This document shows, piece after piece, positions 1 through 7,662 of a stretch of 64,000 bases of DNA. Source of the DNA: an uncultured Croceitalea sp. (GTDB lineage: Bacteria > Bacteroidota > Bacteroidia > Flavobacteriales > Flavobacteriaceae). Each line of letters opens with the position of its first letter. The first letter of the stretch is position 1. The position numbers and the translations under genes are program-made. The stretch spans positions 1,364,001 to 1,428,000 of the forward strand of contig CANLXH010000001.1 of assembly GCA_947495075.1 (NCBI GenBank), read 5' to 3'. The notes beneath the pieces are model-generated. The model saw only the letters and a list, made by a program, of their open reading frames with translations, was not told the DNA's origin and made no database searches.

Positions 1-21
1 GCCTATATTTATTTACAAAGT

Positions 22-44
22 TCACTAAACATAAAATTTAGTGT
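22..44. repeat. Short inverted repeat at left edge
   Basis: The 7-base arms CACTAAA (23-29) and TTTAGTG (37-43) surround an AT-rich loop and are followed by a T/A-rich stretch. It could be the terminator of a gene lying off the left edge, but the stem is weak and no coding sequence is visible before it. Nothing else is recognisable in bases 1-114. Confidence 0.3.
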
Positions 45-114
45 TTAAGTAAAATATAAACTCAAAATATTTATATTTAGCTAAGTAATAAACCGAAACG
101 AAAGTGATTATGAA

Positions 115-500
115 CTGCCCTACGTTTCTTATACATAACCATTGTAGCACATTCAGCTGAAGCTGATTTTTTTTGCTACGTGCTGCGCACTCCCGCCCAA
201 AAAGAAATGTGCTCTAACGACCTGCTAAACCAAATTGCTAAGTACATTATTGCTACAAACAGCTCTCAGCTGTCCGCTCAAGCAGCTAACGTGCAATAAC
301 AGAAGCTAAAACTCAATTTGGTCCAATAATTTATACTCCCAATAACGTAAAATCCAACAAGGGAACGTCCGCTAACGCGGACTCCTTAACGAACTATTGA
401 GCCAATCTGTACAGATGGCGAATATCCCCACAATAGTTAGAGGATTTTGTTATATTTCCGTAAAATTTGACGGACTCCTCATAGCGCGGCTTTAGGCACA
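115..500 (+). repeat. attC-like structured repeat, copy 1
   Basis: This 386-base non-coding stretch lies in front of the FG-GAP gene. It opens with a degenerate head (115-145) that resembles the heads of the other copies. A diverged hairpin element follows, with arms AGCACATT (147-154) and AATGTGCT (206-213). The tail from 362 on is shared with copies 2 and 3: a GTCCGC/GCGGAC hairpin (367-382), then arms AACTATTG (392-399) and CAATAGTT (431-438) enclosing the palindrome ATCTGTACAGAT (405-416). The copy ends at TTTAGGCAC (491-499), the reverse complement, apart from one base, of GTGCCTAAC behind the next gene (1645-1653). The repeat and pairing are seen directly; a recombination role is inferred. 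Confidence 0.7.
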
Positions 501-514
501 ATAAAAACGACAAT

Positions 515-1639
515 ATGAAATCGAGAATATTATTTCTCTTAGTTTTGAGTTCCATCTCAACCTATGGACAAGTAGATGACTATTTTATACAATATGGCGA
601 ATTTGCTTTTGGTGCAGGAAAAAAGAAATCAGCTGCTATAAACTATGGAGATGTTGATAATGATGGAGATGTTGACATTGTAATTGCAAATGGAAGACAT
701 TGGCCCGATCAGAATGAAATATATTTAAACTCAGGAAACGGAAGATTTAGGATCTCGTACAATATAGGATTCTATAAATCAACCAGTTATGTTGCTAAGC
801 TAGGTGATTTTGATAGCGATGGCAACTTAGACATTGCAGTTGGCAATGACAGAGCTCCTAATCGATTATTTAAAAATAATGGTAAGGGTGAATTCAAAGA
901 ATATGGAAGCTTCGGTGCTAGTGATTCGAATACTAGAGATATCACCATTGGAGATATTGATGGAGATGGTGACTTAGATATTATTGTTTGCAATAGGTTC
1001 TTCGAAAACGAAATAGCTCTAAATAACGGTAAAGGTGATTTTAATAAAGTTCTCTATTTTGGAGAAAAAAATGACGCTACTTTAGACATATTATTGTACG
1101 ACATGGATGATGATGGGAATAAGGATTTAGTTGTTGCTAATAGAAATGGACAACAGAACTACATATATCTCAATAAAAATCTAACGTTCGAAGAGAAAAT
1201 ACCATTCGGAACTGGAAATGATGATACTCGTTCTATTGCTCTTGCTGATTTCAATAACGATGGTTTTATTGATATTGTAACAGGGAATTTAGAACAAAAA
1301 AATCAAATCTATTTTGGGGATGCTGAAATGTCTTATAAAACGTCTGTCCAATTAAGTAAATTAAAAAATGAGTCTTACGCTATTGATATTGGAGATTTTG
1401 ATAAAGATGGTGATATTGACTTATTAGTTGGCAATTCAGAACAAGAAAATAGATTATATATCAACCAAGGAAATGGGCAACAATATGAAAGTATAAAACT
1501 TAGTAAGAATCCTTTGGACACATACGACATTAAGTTTGTTGACCTAAATAATGATGGATATTTAGACATTATTGAAGCAAACTCAGATGATTTAAATTTC
1601 TATTATATTAATATAGTTGCTAAATCAAAAAAGGAATAG
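515..1639 (+). CDS. Secreted FG-GAP/VCBS repeat protein
   Basis: Predicted secreted protein of 374 residues with a signal peptide (about 1-19, ending STYGQ). Seven calcium-loop motifs of the form DxDxDG/DxNxDG recur roughly every 50 residues (near 46, 98, 147, 196, 247, 296 and 347), as in FG-GAP/VCBS beta-propeller blades. Proteins of this family usually bind calcium and carry out adhesion or carbohydrate binding outside the cell. There is no T9SS sorting tail and no second domain, so the substrate is unknown. It is the only gene between two structured repeats, and the bases just before it and just after its stop are mutually complementary, which suggests that it moves as a single-gene cassette. 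Confidence 0.85.
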   Translation: MKSRILFLLVLSSISTYGQVDDYFIQYGEFAFGAGKKKSAAINYGDVDNDGDVDIVIANGRHWPDQNEIYLNSGNGRFRISYNIGFYKSTSYVAKLGDFDSDGNLDIAVGNDRAPNRLFKNNGKGEFKEYGSFGASDSNTRDITIGDIDGDGDLDIIVCNRFFENEIALNNGKGDFNKVLYFGEKNDATLDILLYDMDDDGNKDLVVANRNGQQNYIYLNKNLTFEEKIPFGTGNDDTRSIALADFNNDGFIDIVTGNLEQKNQIYFGDAEMSYKTSVQLSKLKNESYAIDIGDFDKDGDIDLLVGNSEQENRLYINQGNGQQYESIKLSKNPLDTYDIKFVDLNNDGYLDIIEANSDDLNFYYINIVAKSKKE

Positions 1640-1644
1640 ATACT

Positions 1645-2130
1645 GTGCCTAACAACGTATAAAAATAATGGCGAAAATCCTGCCAAAACAAAGAACAGTA
1701 ACAATAATAAAATATGGTCTAAACTGAAGAGATTGTGGTTTTAAAACCACCACTATTCTTATACAAGACCGATGGTGTCGAATACTCCTGCGGCGTACTT
1801 TTGTTGCGCTGCTCCCACAGCCACTACACCAAAAGCAAGTCGACACCATCGCCGCGCTCTGTCAGATTGCTAAATCCGTAGGATAAGGGACCTATTTGCC
1901 AATAGCGCCGACGGCTTAACTACTCGACACATCAGGACGCTATATGCAATCTGGTTGACAAATTTTACCCCAATACCGCAAAATCTTATAAAGGAACGTC
2001 CGCTATCGCGGACTCCTTGGAGAGCTCTTGAGCGAATCTGTACGGATGACGAATATCCCCACAATAGTTAGAGGATTTTGTTATATTTCTGTAAAATTCG
2101 ATGGGCTGCACATAGTGCAGCGTTCGAGTC
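1645..2130 (+). repeat. attC-like structured repeat, copy 2
   Basis: This copy begins six bases after the stop codon of the FG-GAP gene with GTGCCTAACAACG and ends with AGCGTTCGAGTC. In order it holds a perfect 16-base palindrome (1735-1750), a nested 80-base element with 11-base inverted ends (1771-1850), a module shared with copy 3 (about 1872-1947, around AATCCGTAGGATAA) and the tail module (from 1993) shared with copies 1 and 3. Reading frames on the minus strand here lack ribosome sites and merely follow the repeat. The two ends do not pair with each other; each pairs with the far end of the neighbouring gene block. Confidence 0.75.
1771..1850. repeat. Nested inverted-repeat element (GATGGTGTCGA ends)
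   Basis: An 80-base element has perfect 11-base inverted ends, GATGGTGTCGA (1771-1781) and TCGACACCATC (1840-1850), around a G+C-rich core. The same core with 9-base ends is found at 11958-12033, and a diverged form lies at 147-213. It is non-coding and looks like a MITE-like insertion or a modular hairpin belonging to the larger repeat. No target-site duplication was identified. Confidence 0.65.
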
Positions 2131-2198
2131 AATTAGAAGAACACAGTCTCTAAGACGTTTCTTGCCAATTGATAATGGAGGAGCAACAGGAAAAATCT

Positions 2199-2603
2199 TT
2201 ATTTTTTCCCTTTAGTTTTTTTGTAAATGGTACGAAGTCTATCCTCCCAATCTACAGACCAATTATAAAAACTAGACAATGGCTCAACAAGACTCTTTCC
2301 AAATTCTGTTAATGAATATTCTACACGTGGAGGTACCTCAGGATATACCTTTCGCGAAATCATTCCATATTTCAAAAGTGTTTTTAGTGTCTGCGACAAC
2401 ATTTTAGGAGAAATACCGATAACCTGTTTTTGTAAATCGCTATTTCGTTTAGTTCCCTGCATCAAAGTAGTCAAGATTAACAGTGTCCATTTATCGGCTA
2501 TCAACGCAAAAGATACTTGTATGATACAGTTCTCATCAAAAACGGTTCTAGAGCTCAAAGATTCTAAGTATGAAATTTTTTTTATTTTTTTTTCGGCTTC
2601 CAT
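2199..2603 (-). CDS. HxlR-family winged-helix regulator
   Basis: DNA-binding regulator of 134 residues. The HxlR domain spans about residues 24-120, with the typical opening Cys-x(6)-Ala-x-Lys-Trp segment, a recognition-helix region around SPKMLSQTLKTL and the wing around PPRVEYSLTEFG. The lone Cys before the domain matches the redox- or electrophile-sensing Cys of several HxlR proteins. It is divergent from the SnoaL/NmrA/SDR genes, the usual layout for an HxlR regulator controlling oxidoreductases beside it, so control of that operon is inferred. The basic C-terminus (KKTKGKK) is unremarkable. Confidence 0.9.
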   Translation of the reverse strand: MEAEKKIKKISYLESLSSRTVFDENCIIQVSFALIADKWTLLILTTLMQGTKRNSDLQKQVIGISPKMLSQTLKTLLKYGMISRKVYPEVPPRVEYSLTEFGKSLVEPLSSFYNWSVDWEDRLRTIYKKTKGKK

Positions 2604-2660
2604 TATTATTGTTTATTCATTTACTACCTAAAAGTAAGTTATGCACTATTCAGTGACCTC

Positions 2661-2691
2661 TTGCGCGATACAAGTATGCTACATAAATTTG
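2661..2691 (+). promoter_or_regulatory. Promoter of the SnoaL-NmrA-SDR operon
   Basis: A TTG (2661-2663) and a TAAATTTG (2684-2691) are 20 bases apart, matching the Bacteroidota -33/-7 consensus. They sit 32 bases before the ATG of the SnoaL gene and inside the divergent interval with hxlR. A short inverted repeat (TTACT/AGTAA, about 2619-2636) next to hxlR could be an operator but is weak. Confidence 0.6.
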
Positions 2692-2722
2692 TAAAATAAT
2701 TAGAAAATTAATAAATAATACC

Positions 2723-3280
2723 ATGAAAACAAAAACATTCAACTCAATACTAGCAATCATAATTGCTGTATTTCTGACAAATATGTATTCGGGTCAAGCC
2801 CAAAACAAGCAACCCGAAACAACTAGTGAAGCAATTTCAATATATGAAGAAGAAGAACAAGAAAAAATAGTTCAAGACTTATTAGAAACTTTCAATCTGG
2901 GCGCTGAAAATGTACTTGAGCTTTTTGATGAAGAGGCGATTATTGAATATCCATATGCCCATTCATTAGGTACACCTTCTTCTTTGAATAAAACACAGTA
3001 TGGTAATTATTTAAAAGGTGCTCTAGCGAACATGCCAGATATAGTATTCTCACAAGTGAAAAGTTATACGACAGGCAACCATATCTTTTGGGCTGAATTT
3101 CATGGAGAAGTGATTATCCCATCAACAAATAAACTATACAAACAAGATTATGTCGCCCGCATAACGCTCAAAAAGGGAAAAATCATTCACTATAAAGAAT
3201 ATTGGAACCCTATGGCGGTATCCGCTATGGGAGGCCATAAAGAGGTTAATAAAATGTTTAATGATAAATCAAAACAATAA
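2723..3280 (+). CDS. Secreted SnoaL/NTF2-fold protein
   Basis: Protein of 185 residues with an N-terminal signal sequence (hydrophobic about 9-24, then GQAQ) and an NTF2-like cone domain at about 45-165. Family features include the helix EKIVQDLLETFNLGAENVLE, the strand DEEAIIEYPYAH and the closing HYKEYWNPM, as in SnoaL-like proteins. Members range from polyketide cyclases to ligand-binding proteins without catalysis, and no reaction can be named. It is the first gene of a three-gene operon with NmrA- and SDR-type oxidoreductases; its stop codon is four bases before the preferred next start. Confidence 0.8.
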   Translation: MKTKTFNSILAIIIAVFLTNMYSGQAQNKQPETTSEAISIYEEEEQEKIVQDLLETFNLGAENVLELFDEEAIIEYPYAHSLGTPSSLNKTQYGNYLKGALANMPDIVFSQVKSYTTGNHIFWAEFHGEVIIPSTNKLYKQDYVARITLKKGKIIHYKEYWNPMAVSAMGGHKEVNKMFNDKSKQ

Positions 3281-3284
3281 AATT

Positions 3285-4154
3285 ATGAAAATAGTAATCG
3301 GGGCTGCAGCAGGTAATGTAGGCAGCCGTATCGCAAAAAAAGTAGCAGCAACAAATCATTCAGCTGTATTGTTAGGAAACAAGATAGAATCTTTAGAAAA
3401 TTTGAACATCCTAAATTCATCTTCATACGAAGTAGATATGAACGATGTAGAACAAGTAGTTACACATACAAAGGGAGCAGATGCACTTTTCTGGCTCGTA
3501 CCACCCGCACTTGGAGTATCAAGCTTAAAAGAATGGTATGATAGCATTATCGCTGCCGGAGTAGCTGCCATTAAAGAAAACAAGATTCCTCGTGTGGTGG
3601 TCATTTCTTCCCTAGGTGCTGGAGCTTCCGATAACCTAGGTACTGTAACTTATGTAGGAAACATGGAAAAAGCATTTAAAGAGGTAGCATCAAATGTGGT
3701 TTTCTTAAGACCTGGGTATTTTATGGAAAACTTCTTGTTACAAAAGGATGACATCCTGAAAAATGGATATTTTTCATTTCCATATGACACCAATCACGAC
3801 ATTCCTTTTATAAGTGCAGACGATATCGGGGATGTGGCAGCTCAATACCTTATGGACGTAAATTGGGCAGGACAATGGACTAGAAACATTATGGGTCCAA
3901 ACAATATTACGCTTCAGGAGGCGGCAGCTATTTTCTCAGCAGAATTACAGCAGGAGATTGTATATAAACAGGTAAGCTATGATGATATAAAAAATCAATT
4001 TGCACAATTTGGTGCGAATGCTACTGTTCAAAAAGAATTGGTAGACCTTTATAAAGCGTTGGGGGACCCCAACGGTGCTTATGCGATACCGCGAACATTG
4101 GAAGCGTATACGCCAACAACCCTTGGACAAGTAATCCGAAATAAGTTTAAATAG
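3285..4154 (+). CDS. NmrA-family NAD(P)-binding protein
   Basis: Rossmann-fold protein of 289 residues from the preferred ATG at 3285; an upstream in-frame ATG at 3261 would overlap the previous gene. A dinucleotide-binding Gly-rich turn (GAAAGNVGSRIA) lies at the extreme N-terminus, and the strand VVVISSLGAG and the segment LRPGYFMENF are typical of NmrA/NAD(P)H:quinone reductase-like atypical SDRs. No catalytic YxxxK is apparent. Such proteins are redox sensors or quinone/azo reductases. Its place behind HxlR and before an SDR suggests detoxification of quinones or other electrophiles, which is an inference. Confidence 0.82.
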   Translation: MKIVIGAAAGNVGSRIAKKVAATNHSAVLLGNKIESLENLNILNSSSYEVDMNDVEQVVTHTKGADALFWLVPPALGVSSLKEWYDSIIAAGVAAIKENKIPRVVVISSLGAGASDNLGTVTYVGNMEKAFKEVASNVVFLRPGYFMENFLLQKDDILKNGYFSFPYDTNHDIPFISADDIGDVAAQYLMDVNWAGQWTRNIMGPNNITLQEAAAIFSAELQQEIVYKQVSYDDIKNQFAQFGANATVQKELVDLYKALGDPNGAYAIPRTLEAYTPTTLGQVIRNKFK

Positions 4155-4174
4155 CGAATAAAAACATTAAAAAA

Positions 4175-4936
4175 ATGAACACAAATAAAATAGCATTGGT
4201 AACAGGAGGAAGCCGTGGGTTGGGAAAGAATATGGCGCTTTCTATCGCCAAAAAAGGTCTAAATGTTGTTATAACATTCAATAACAATAAAGAAAAGGCT
4301 GAAGAAGTAGTTAAAGAGATTGAAAGTTTAGGACAAAAAGCAATTGCCATACAATTAAATGTAAGTGATTTTAATAATTTCTCGTCATTCTTTGATGAAG
4401 TAAAAAATGAGATTACGTCTAAATTTGGAGTTGAGAAAATTGATTATCTGGTTAACAATGCAGGAATAGGAATAAATACGCCATTTTCAGAAACCACGCA
4501 AGAACAATTAGACACGCTATATAATATTCAATACAAAGGTCCTTATTTACTGACACAAGAAGCGTTGAAACTTCTTAATGACGGAGGAGGTATTGTTAAC
4601 ATTTCTACTGGTCTTACTCGGTTTTCTTTAAATGGATTTTCGGCGTACGCTTCAATGAAAGGAGCGATTGAAATACTCACTAAATATCAGGCGAAGGAAT
4701 TAGGAGAAAGAAAAATACGTGCCAATGTAATCGCTCCAGGAGCGATTGAAACTGATTTTGGTGGTGGAGTTGTACGAAATAATGAAAATATGAATAAAGT
4801 AATAGCTTCTAATACTGCGCTAGGTAGAGTGGGATTGCCAGACGACATTGGAAGCGTAGTTGCTTTTTTATGTACAGACGATGCAAAATGGGTTAATGCG
4901 CAACGCATTGAAGTCTCTGGTGGACAAATGATTTAG
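4175..4936 (+). CDS. Short-chain dehydrogenase/reductase (SDR)
   Basis: Classical SDR of 253 residues, close to the usual 250. The cofactor motif TGGSRGLG is at the N-terminus, the structural NNAG near 92, the catalytic Ser in the strand NISTG near 145, and the catalytic pair in YASMK near 160. The C-terminus ends in SGGQMI, as in FabG-like enzymes. It probably reduces a ketone or aldehyde with NAD(P)H in the cytoplasm. It is the third gene of the HxlR-linked operon, 20 bases behind the NmrA gene. The substrate is unknown; a role in fatty acid synthesis is unlikely in this accessory setting. Confidence 0.9.
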   Translation: MNTNKIALVTGGSRGLGKNMALSIAKKGLNVVITFNNNKEKAEEVVKEIESLGQKAIAIQLNVSDFNNFSSFFDEVKNEITSKFGVEKIDYLVNNAGIGINTPFSETTQEQLDTLYNIQYKGPYLLTQEALKLLNDGGGIVNISTGLTRFSLNGFSAYASMKGAIEILTKYQAKELGERKIRANVIAPGAIETDFGGGVVRNNENMNKVIASNTALGRVGLPDDIGSVVAFLCTDDAKWVNAQRIEVSGGQMI

Positions 4937-4950
4937 GAATTATAACAACT

Positions 4951-5280
4951 GGCTACAACAACGTGTAAAGTTAATTGCTTGTTCTGTGTGTGTTTAGAAA
5001 ATCCGTAGGATAAAGGACCTATTTGCTAATAGCGCCGCTACGGCTTAACCACTCGACACATCAGGACGCTACATGCTCCCGATAGCTATCGGGATGGGTC
5101 GACAGATGTTACTCCCAATACATGCAAAATCTAGCAAGGGAACGTCCGCTATCGCGGACTCCTTGACGAACTATTGCGCGAATCTGTACGGATGTCGAAT
5201 ATCCGCACAATAGTTAGAGGATTTTGCTATATTTCCGTAAAATTTGACAGACTTCACATAGTTGCGCAGCGTTAGCAAAT
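4951..5280 (+). repeat. attC-like structured repeat, copy 3
   Basis: This copy begins with GGCTACAACAACG 15 bases behind the SDR stop and ends with GCGTTAGCAAAT (5269-5280). It contains the module shared with copy 2 (about 4999-5076), a perfect 16-base palindrome CCCGATAGCTATCGGG (5078-5093) and the tail module from 5139 shared with copies 1 and 2. GTTAGCAAAT at its end is complementary in nine of ten bases to ATTCGCTAAC at 11840-11849, the end of the block that follows. The head matches the start of the preceding block (2122-2130) only in six of nine bases. Confidence 0.75.
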
Positions 5281-5326
5281 ATTAGAATGAATATTTGAAA
5301 TCTTTAAAAAAAATCTAATTATATAA

Positions 5327-6376
5327 ATGAATTTTGAAAACCAACTAATCTTCTTTTTTAGTGCTTTAGGTGCATTTAATGGATTTTTATTATCCCTCTA
5401 CTTTGCTATTGTCGCAGAAAGGAAAAAGTTTTCAAATTACTTTTTAGCTCTATTACTGCTGGTCTTGAGTATAAGAATTATCAAATCTGTATTCTTATTT
5501 TTTAATCAAAATTTATTTAGTGTTTTTATACAGATAGGGCTTTCTGCTTGTGTATTAATTGGACCAGCACTGTACCTATATACCGTATCTCAAGCAAAAC
5601 CATCAAAAGCTAAAAAATGGTGGATTCACATAATTCCTTCTTTGAGTATAGTAATTATATTAGGAATTGTATATCCATATTTAGACAACAGAAAATTGTG
5701 GACCACATTCTTAGTTAAGGGGATTTATTTTCAATGGTTGCTTTATATTCTTTTAACAGGTTTTCAACTAAAATATCTTCTAAAAAAAATAGCCTCAAAA
5801 AGCACAAAGCTCAATGAGGTTGAAGTTTGGTTGTTAAGTATTTTTGCAGGAGTATCAATTATTTGGCTTTCTTATAATATTGCTTCTTATACATCTTATA
5901 TCGTTGGAGCATTATCATTTTCATTTGTTTTTTATCTTTTAGTTTTATTATGGTTGTTTAAAAGGAATAAAAACAGTTTGTTTTTTGAAAAAAAAGAAAA
6001 ATATGAAAATAAAAAAATTGATACAGTAGAGGTCAAATTAATTATAGAAAAATTAACAGTGATTAAGGGTGAGAAATTATTCAAAAACCCCAATTTAAAA
6101 TTATCAGATATTGCTAATCAACTTAATATTTCATCTCATCAATTATCGCAACTTTTGAATGATAATTTAGGAAAATCATTTTCGTTATTTATTAACGAAT
6201 TTCGAATTGAAGAAGCAAAACAGTTATTAATTTCAAGTGAAGCATACACAATTGAAACTATTGGTTACGATTGTGGTTTTAACTCTAAGTCTACTTTTTT
6301 TACAACTTTCAAAAAGATAACAGGAACTACACCAGCTAAATACAAAAAAGAAAAGAGTCAAAAAGAGGTCAATTAA
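5327..6376 (+). CDS. Membrane-bound AraC-family regulator
   Basis: Protein of 349 residues. The first 215 carry about seven hydrophobic membrane segments, and the last 110 hold a double helix-turn-helix of the AraC type (LKLSDIANQLNISSHQLSQ; later IETIGYDCGFNSKSTFFTTF and the family ending GTTPAKYKKE). This membrane-sensor/AraC layout is common in Bacteroidota. A periplasmic or membrane signal probably changes transcription of nearby genes. It is the first gene of the 6.5 kb block and lies upstream of the DJ-1, NTF2 and serine hydrolase genes, its likely targets. The ligand is unknown. Confidence 0.88.
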   Translation: MNFENQLIFFFSALGAFNGFLLSLYFAIVAERKKFSNYFLALLLLVLSIRIIKSVFLFFNQNLFSVFIQIGLSACVLIGPALYLYTVSQAKPSKAKKWWIHIIPSLSIVIILGIVYPYLDNRKLWTTFLVKGIYFQWLLYILLTGFQLKYLLKKIASKSTKLNEVEVWLLSIFAGVSIIWLSYNIASYTSYIVGALSFSFVFYLLVLLWLFKRNKNSLFFEKKEKYENKKIDTVEVKLIIEKLTVIKGEKLFKNPNLKLSDIANQLNISSHQLSQLLNDNLGKSFSLFINEFRIEEAKQLLISSEAYTIETIGYDCGFNSKSTFFTTFKKITGTTPAKYKKEKSQKEVN

Positions 6377-6469
6377 AAGTCTTTATTTACAGAGTAGTAG
6401 TTCGGATTTATAATAGAAAACCTTTTTATATAAGAATGATTGCATATTGCGGTAAATTGAATATATCGC

Positions 6470-7222
6470 ATGCAAAAAATAGCATTCCTTCTATTAACTC
6501 TATCCATTCTACTAGGGTGTGAAAATCCAAGGGAAGAGAAAGACAAAATACTTTTCATAGTATCTAATCAACATACTTACGGAAATACAAATTTAAATAC
6601 CGCCAATCATTTTTCTGAAATTGTTTTGGCTTATGATGTATTTAAAAAAAGAGGTTACAAAGTAGATTTTGTAAGTCCAAAAGGAGGTGCTATCCCTATT
6701 GGATATATCAAAACATCCGATAGTATTCAAAAAAAGTATCTATACGATACTGATTTTATGAATTTACTTAAAACTACTTTAAAACCAGAAGTCATTAATC
6801 CTGAAGATTACAAGGCTGTATACTATGTAGGGGGTGGAGCGGCAATGTTTGGTGTACCAGAAAATAAAACCATTCAGGCAATTACCATGTCTATTTATAA
6901 TAACAACGGTATTGTTTCTGCTGTGTGTCATGGTACAGCTGGTATTGTTAACTTAAAAACAGATGATGGCAACTATTTGGTAAATGGCAAAAAAGTGAAT
7001 GGTTTTCCAGATAAATTCGAAAAGAAATCAGCTGACTACTATAAAACATTCCCTTTCTCAATTGAACAAGCTATCAATACAAATGGTGGGTTTTTTACTT
7101 CTTCGGAAAAAGGCTGGGATGGTTTTTATCAAGTAGACGAAAGGCTTATAACTGGTCAAGACCCATCAGCCTCAGCGTCAGTCTCCAGAGAAGTCATAAA
7201 AGCTCTAAAAAGTAAACTTTAA
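6470..7222 (+). CDS. DJ-1/PfpI-family lipoprotein
   Basis: Protein of 250 residues with a lipoprotein signal (lipobox Cys near residue 17, LSILLGC). The rest matches the DJ-1/PfpI class I glutamine amidotransferase-like fold: Glu50 in the first helix (HFSEIVLAYDVF), the strand YKVDFVSPKGG and the nucleophile elbow AVCHGTAG with Cys153-His154. Hsp31/YhbO-type members act as glyoxalase III, deglycase or chaperone. A lipid-anchored DJ-1 protein implies action at the envelope rather than in the cytoplasm, which is less usual. It stands 18 bases before the next gene. Confidence 0.85.
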   Translation: MQKIAFLLLTLSILLGCENPREEKDKILFIVSNQHTYGNTNLNTANHFSEIVLAYDVFKKRGYKVDFVSPKGGAIPIGYIKTSDSIQKKYLYDTDFMNLLKTTLKPEVINPEDYKAVYYVGGGAAMFGVPENKTIQAITMSIYNNNGIVSAVCHGTAGIVNLKTDDGNYLVNGKKVNGFPDKFEKKSADYYKTFPFSIEQAINTNGGFFTSSEKGWDGFYQVDERLITGQDPSASASVSREVIKALKSKL

Positions 7223-7239
7223 TTATAATCAATTCAAAT

Positions 7240-7656
7240 ATGAGAACATCAATCACACTATTATTAATCACGTTAAGCCTTTCAGCTAATTTGTTTGCAC
7301 AAGGTTCAGACTATACTCAAATTGAAAAAACGGTTTCTTATTATTTAGAAGGTGGTACAAATAACGACTTTGAAACGCTAAAAAAAGCCTTTCATGAAAC
7401 TGCTACTATGAAGTTTATACGCAATGGTGAATATAAAGAAGTCAACGCGTTAGAGTTCTTTAAGAATGCTGTTAAGCCTGGACCAAAACAAAATAGAACA
7501 ACGCATATTGCTTACATCAACGTTTCAGGAAACGTAGCAAGTGCAAAGCTAGAAATAGATTATAAAACCTTCAGTTTTATTGATTATATGAATCTTATAA
7601 AAATTAATGGGGAATGGAAAGTGGTGAGTAAGATTTTTTATAGGCAAAAGAGGTAA
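7240..7656 (+). CDS. Secreted NTF2-fold (lumazine-binding-like) protein
   Basis: Small secreted protein of 138 residues with a signal peptide (about 1-20, ANLFAQ). The remainder matches the putative lumazine-binding NTF2-like group: IEKTVSYYLEGG near the start, FHETATMKFI, then the closing strand NGEWKVVSKIFYR. No catalytic role is established for this group. It lies between the DJ-1 lipoprotein and a serine hydrolase with short gaps (17 and 6 bases), so cotranscription is likely. Confidence 0.8.
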   Translation: MRTSITLLLITLSLSANLFAQGSDYTQIEKTVSYYLEGGTNNDFETLKKAFHETATMKFIRNGEYKEVNALEFFKNAVKPGPKQNRTTHIAYINVSGNVASAKLEIDYKTFSFIDYMNLIKINGEWKVVSKIFYRQKR

Positions 7657-7662
7657 AACAAC

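Noticed and set aside
1649-2064. Two minus-strand reading frames of 64-66 codons inside repeat copy 2
   Set aside because: They lie within the structured repeat, have no ribosome site and their products change with the repeat modules rather than with a protein family.
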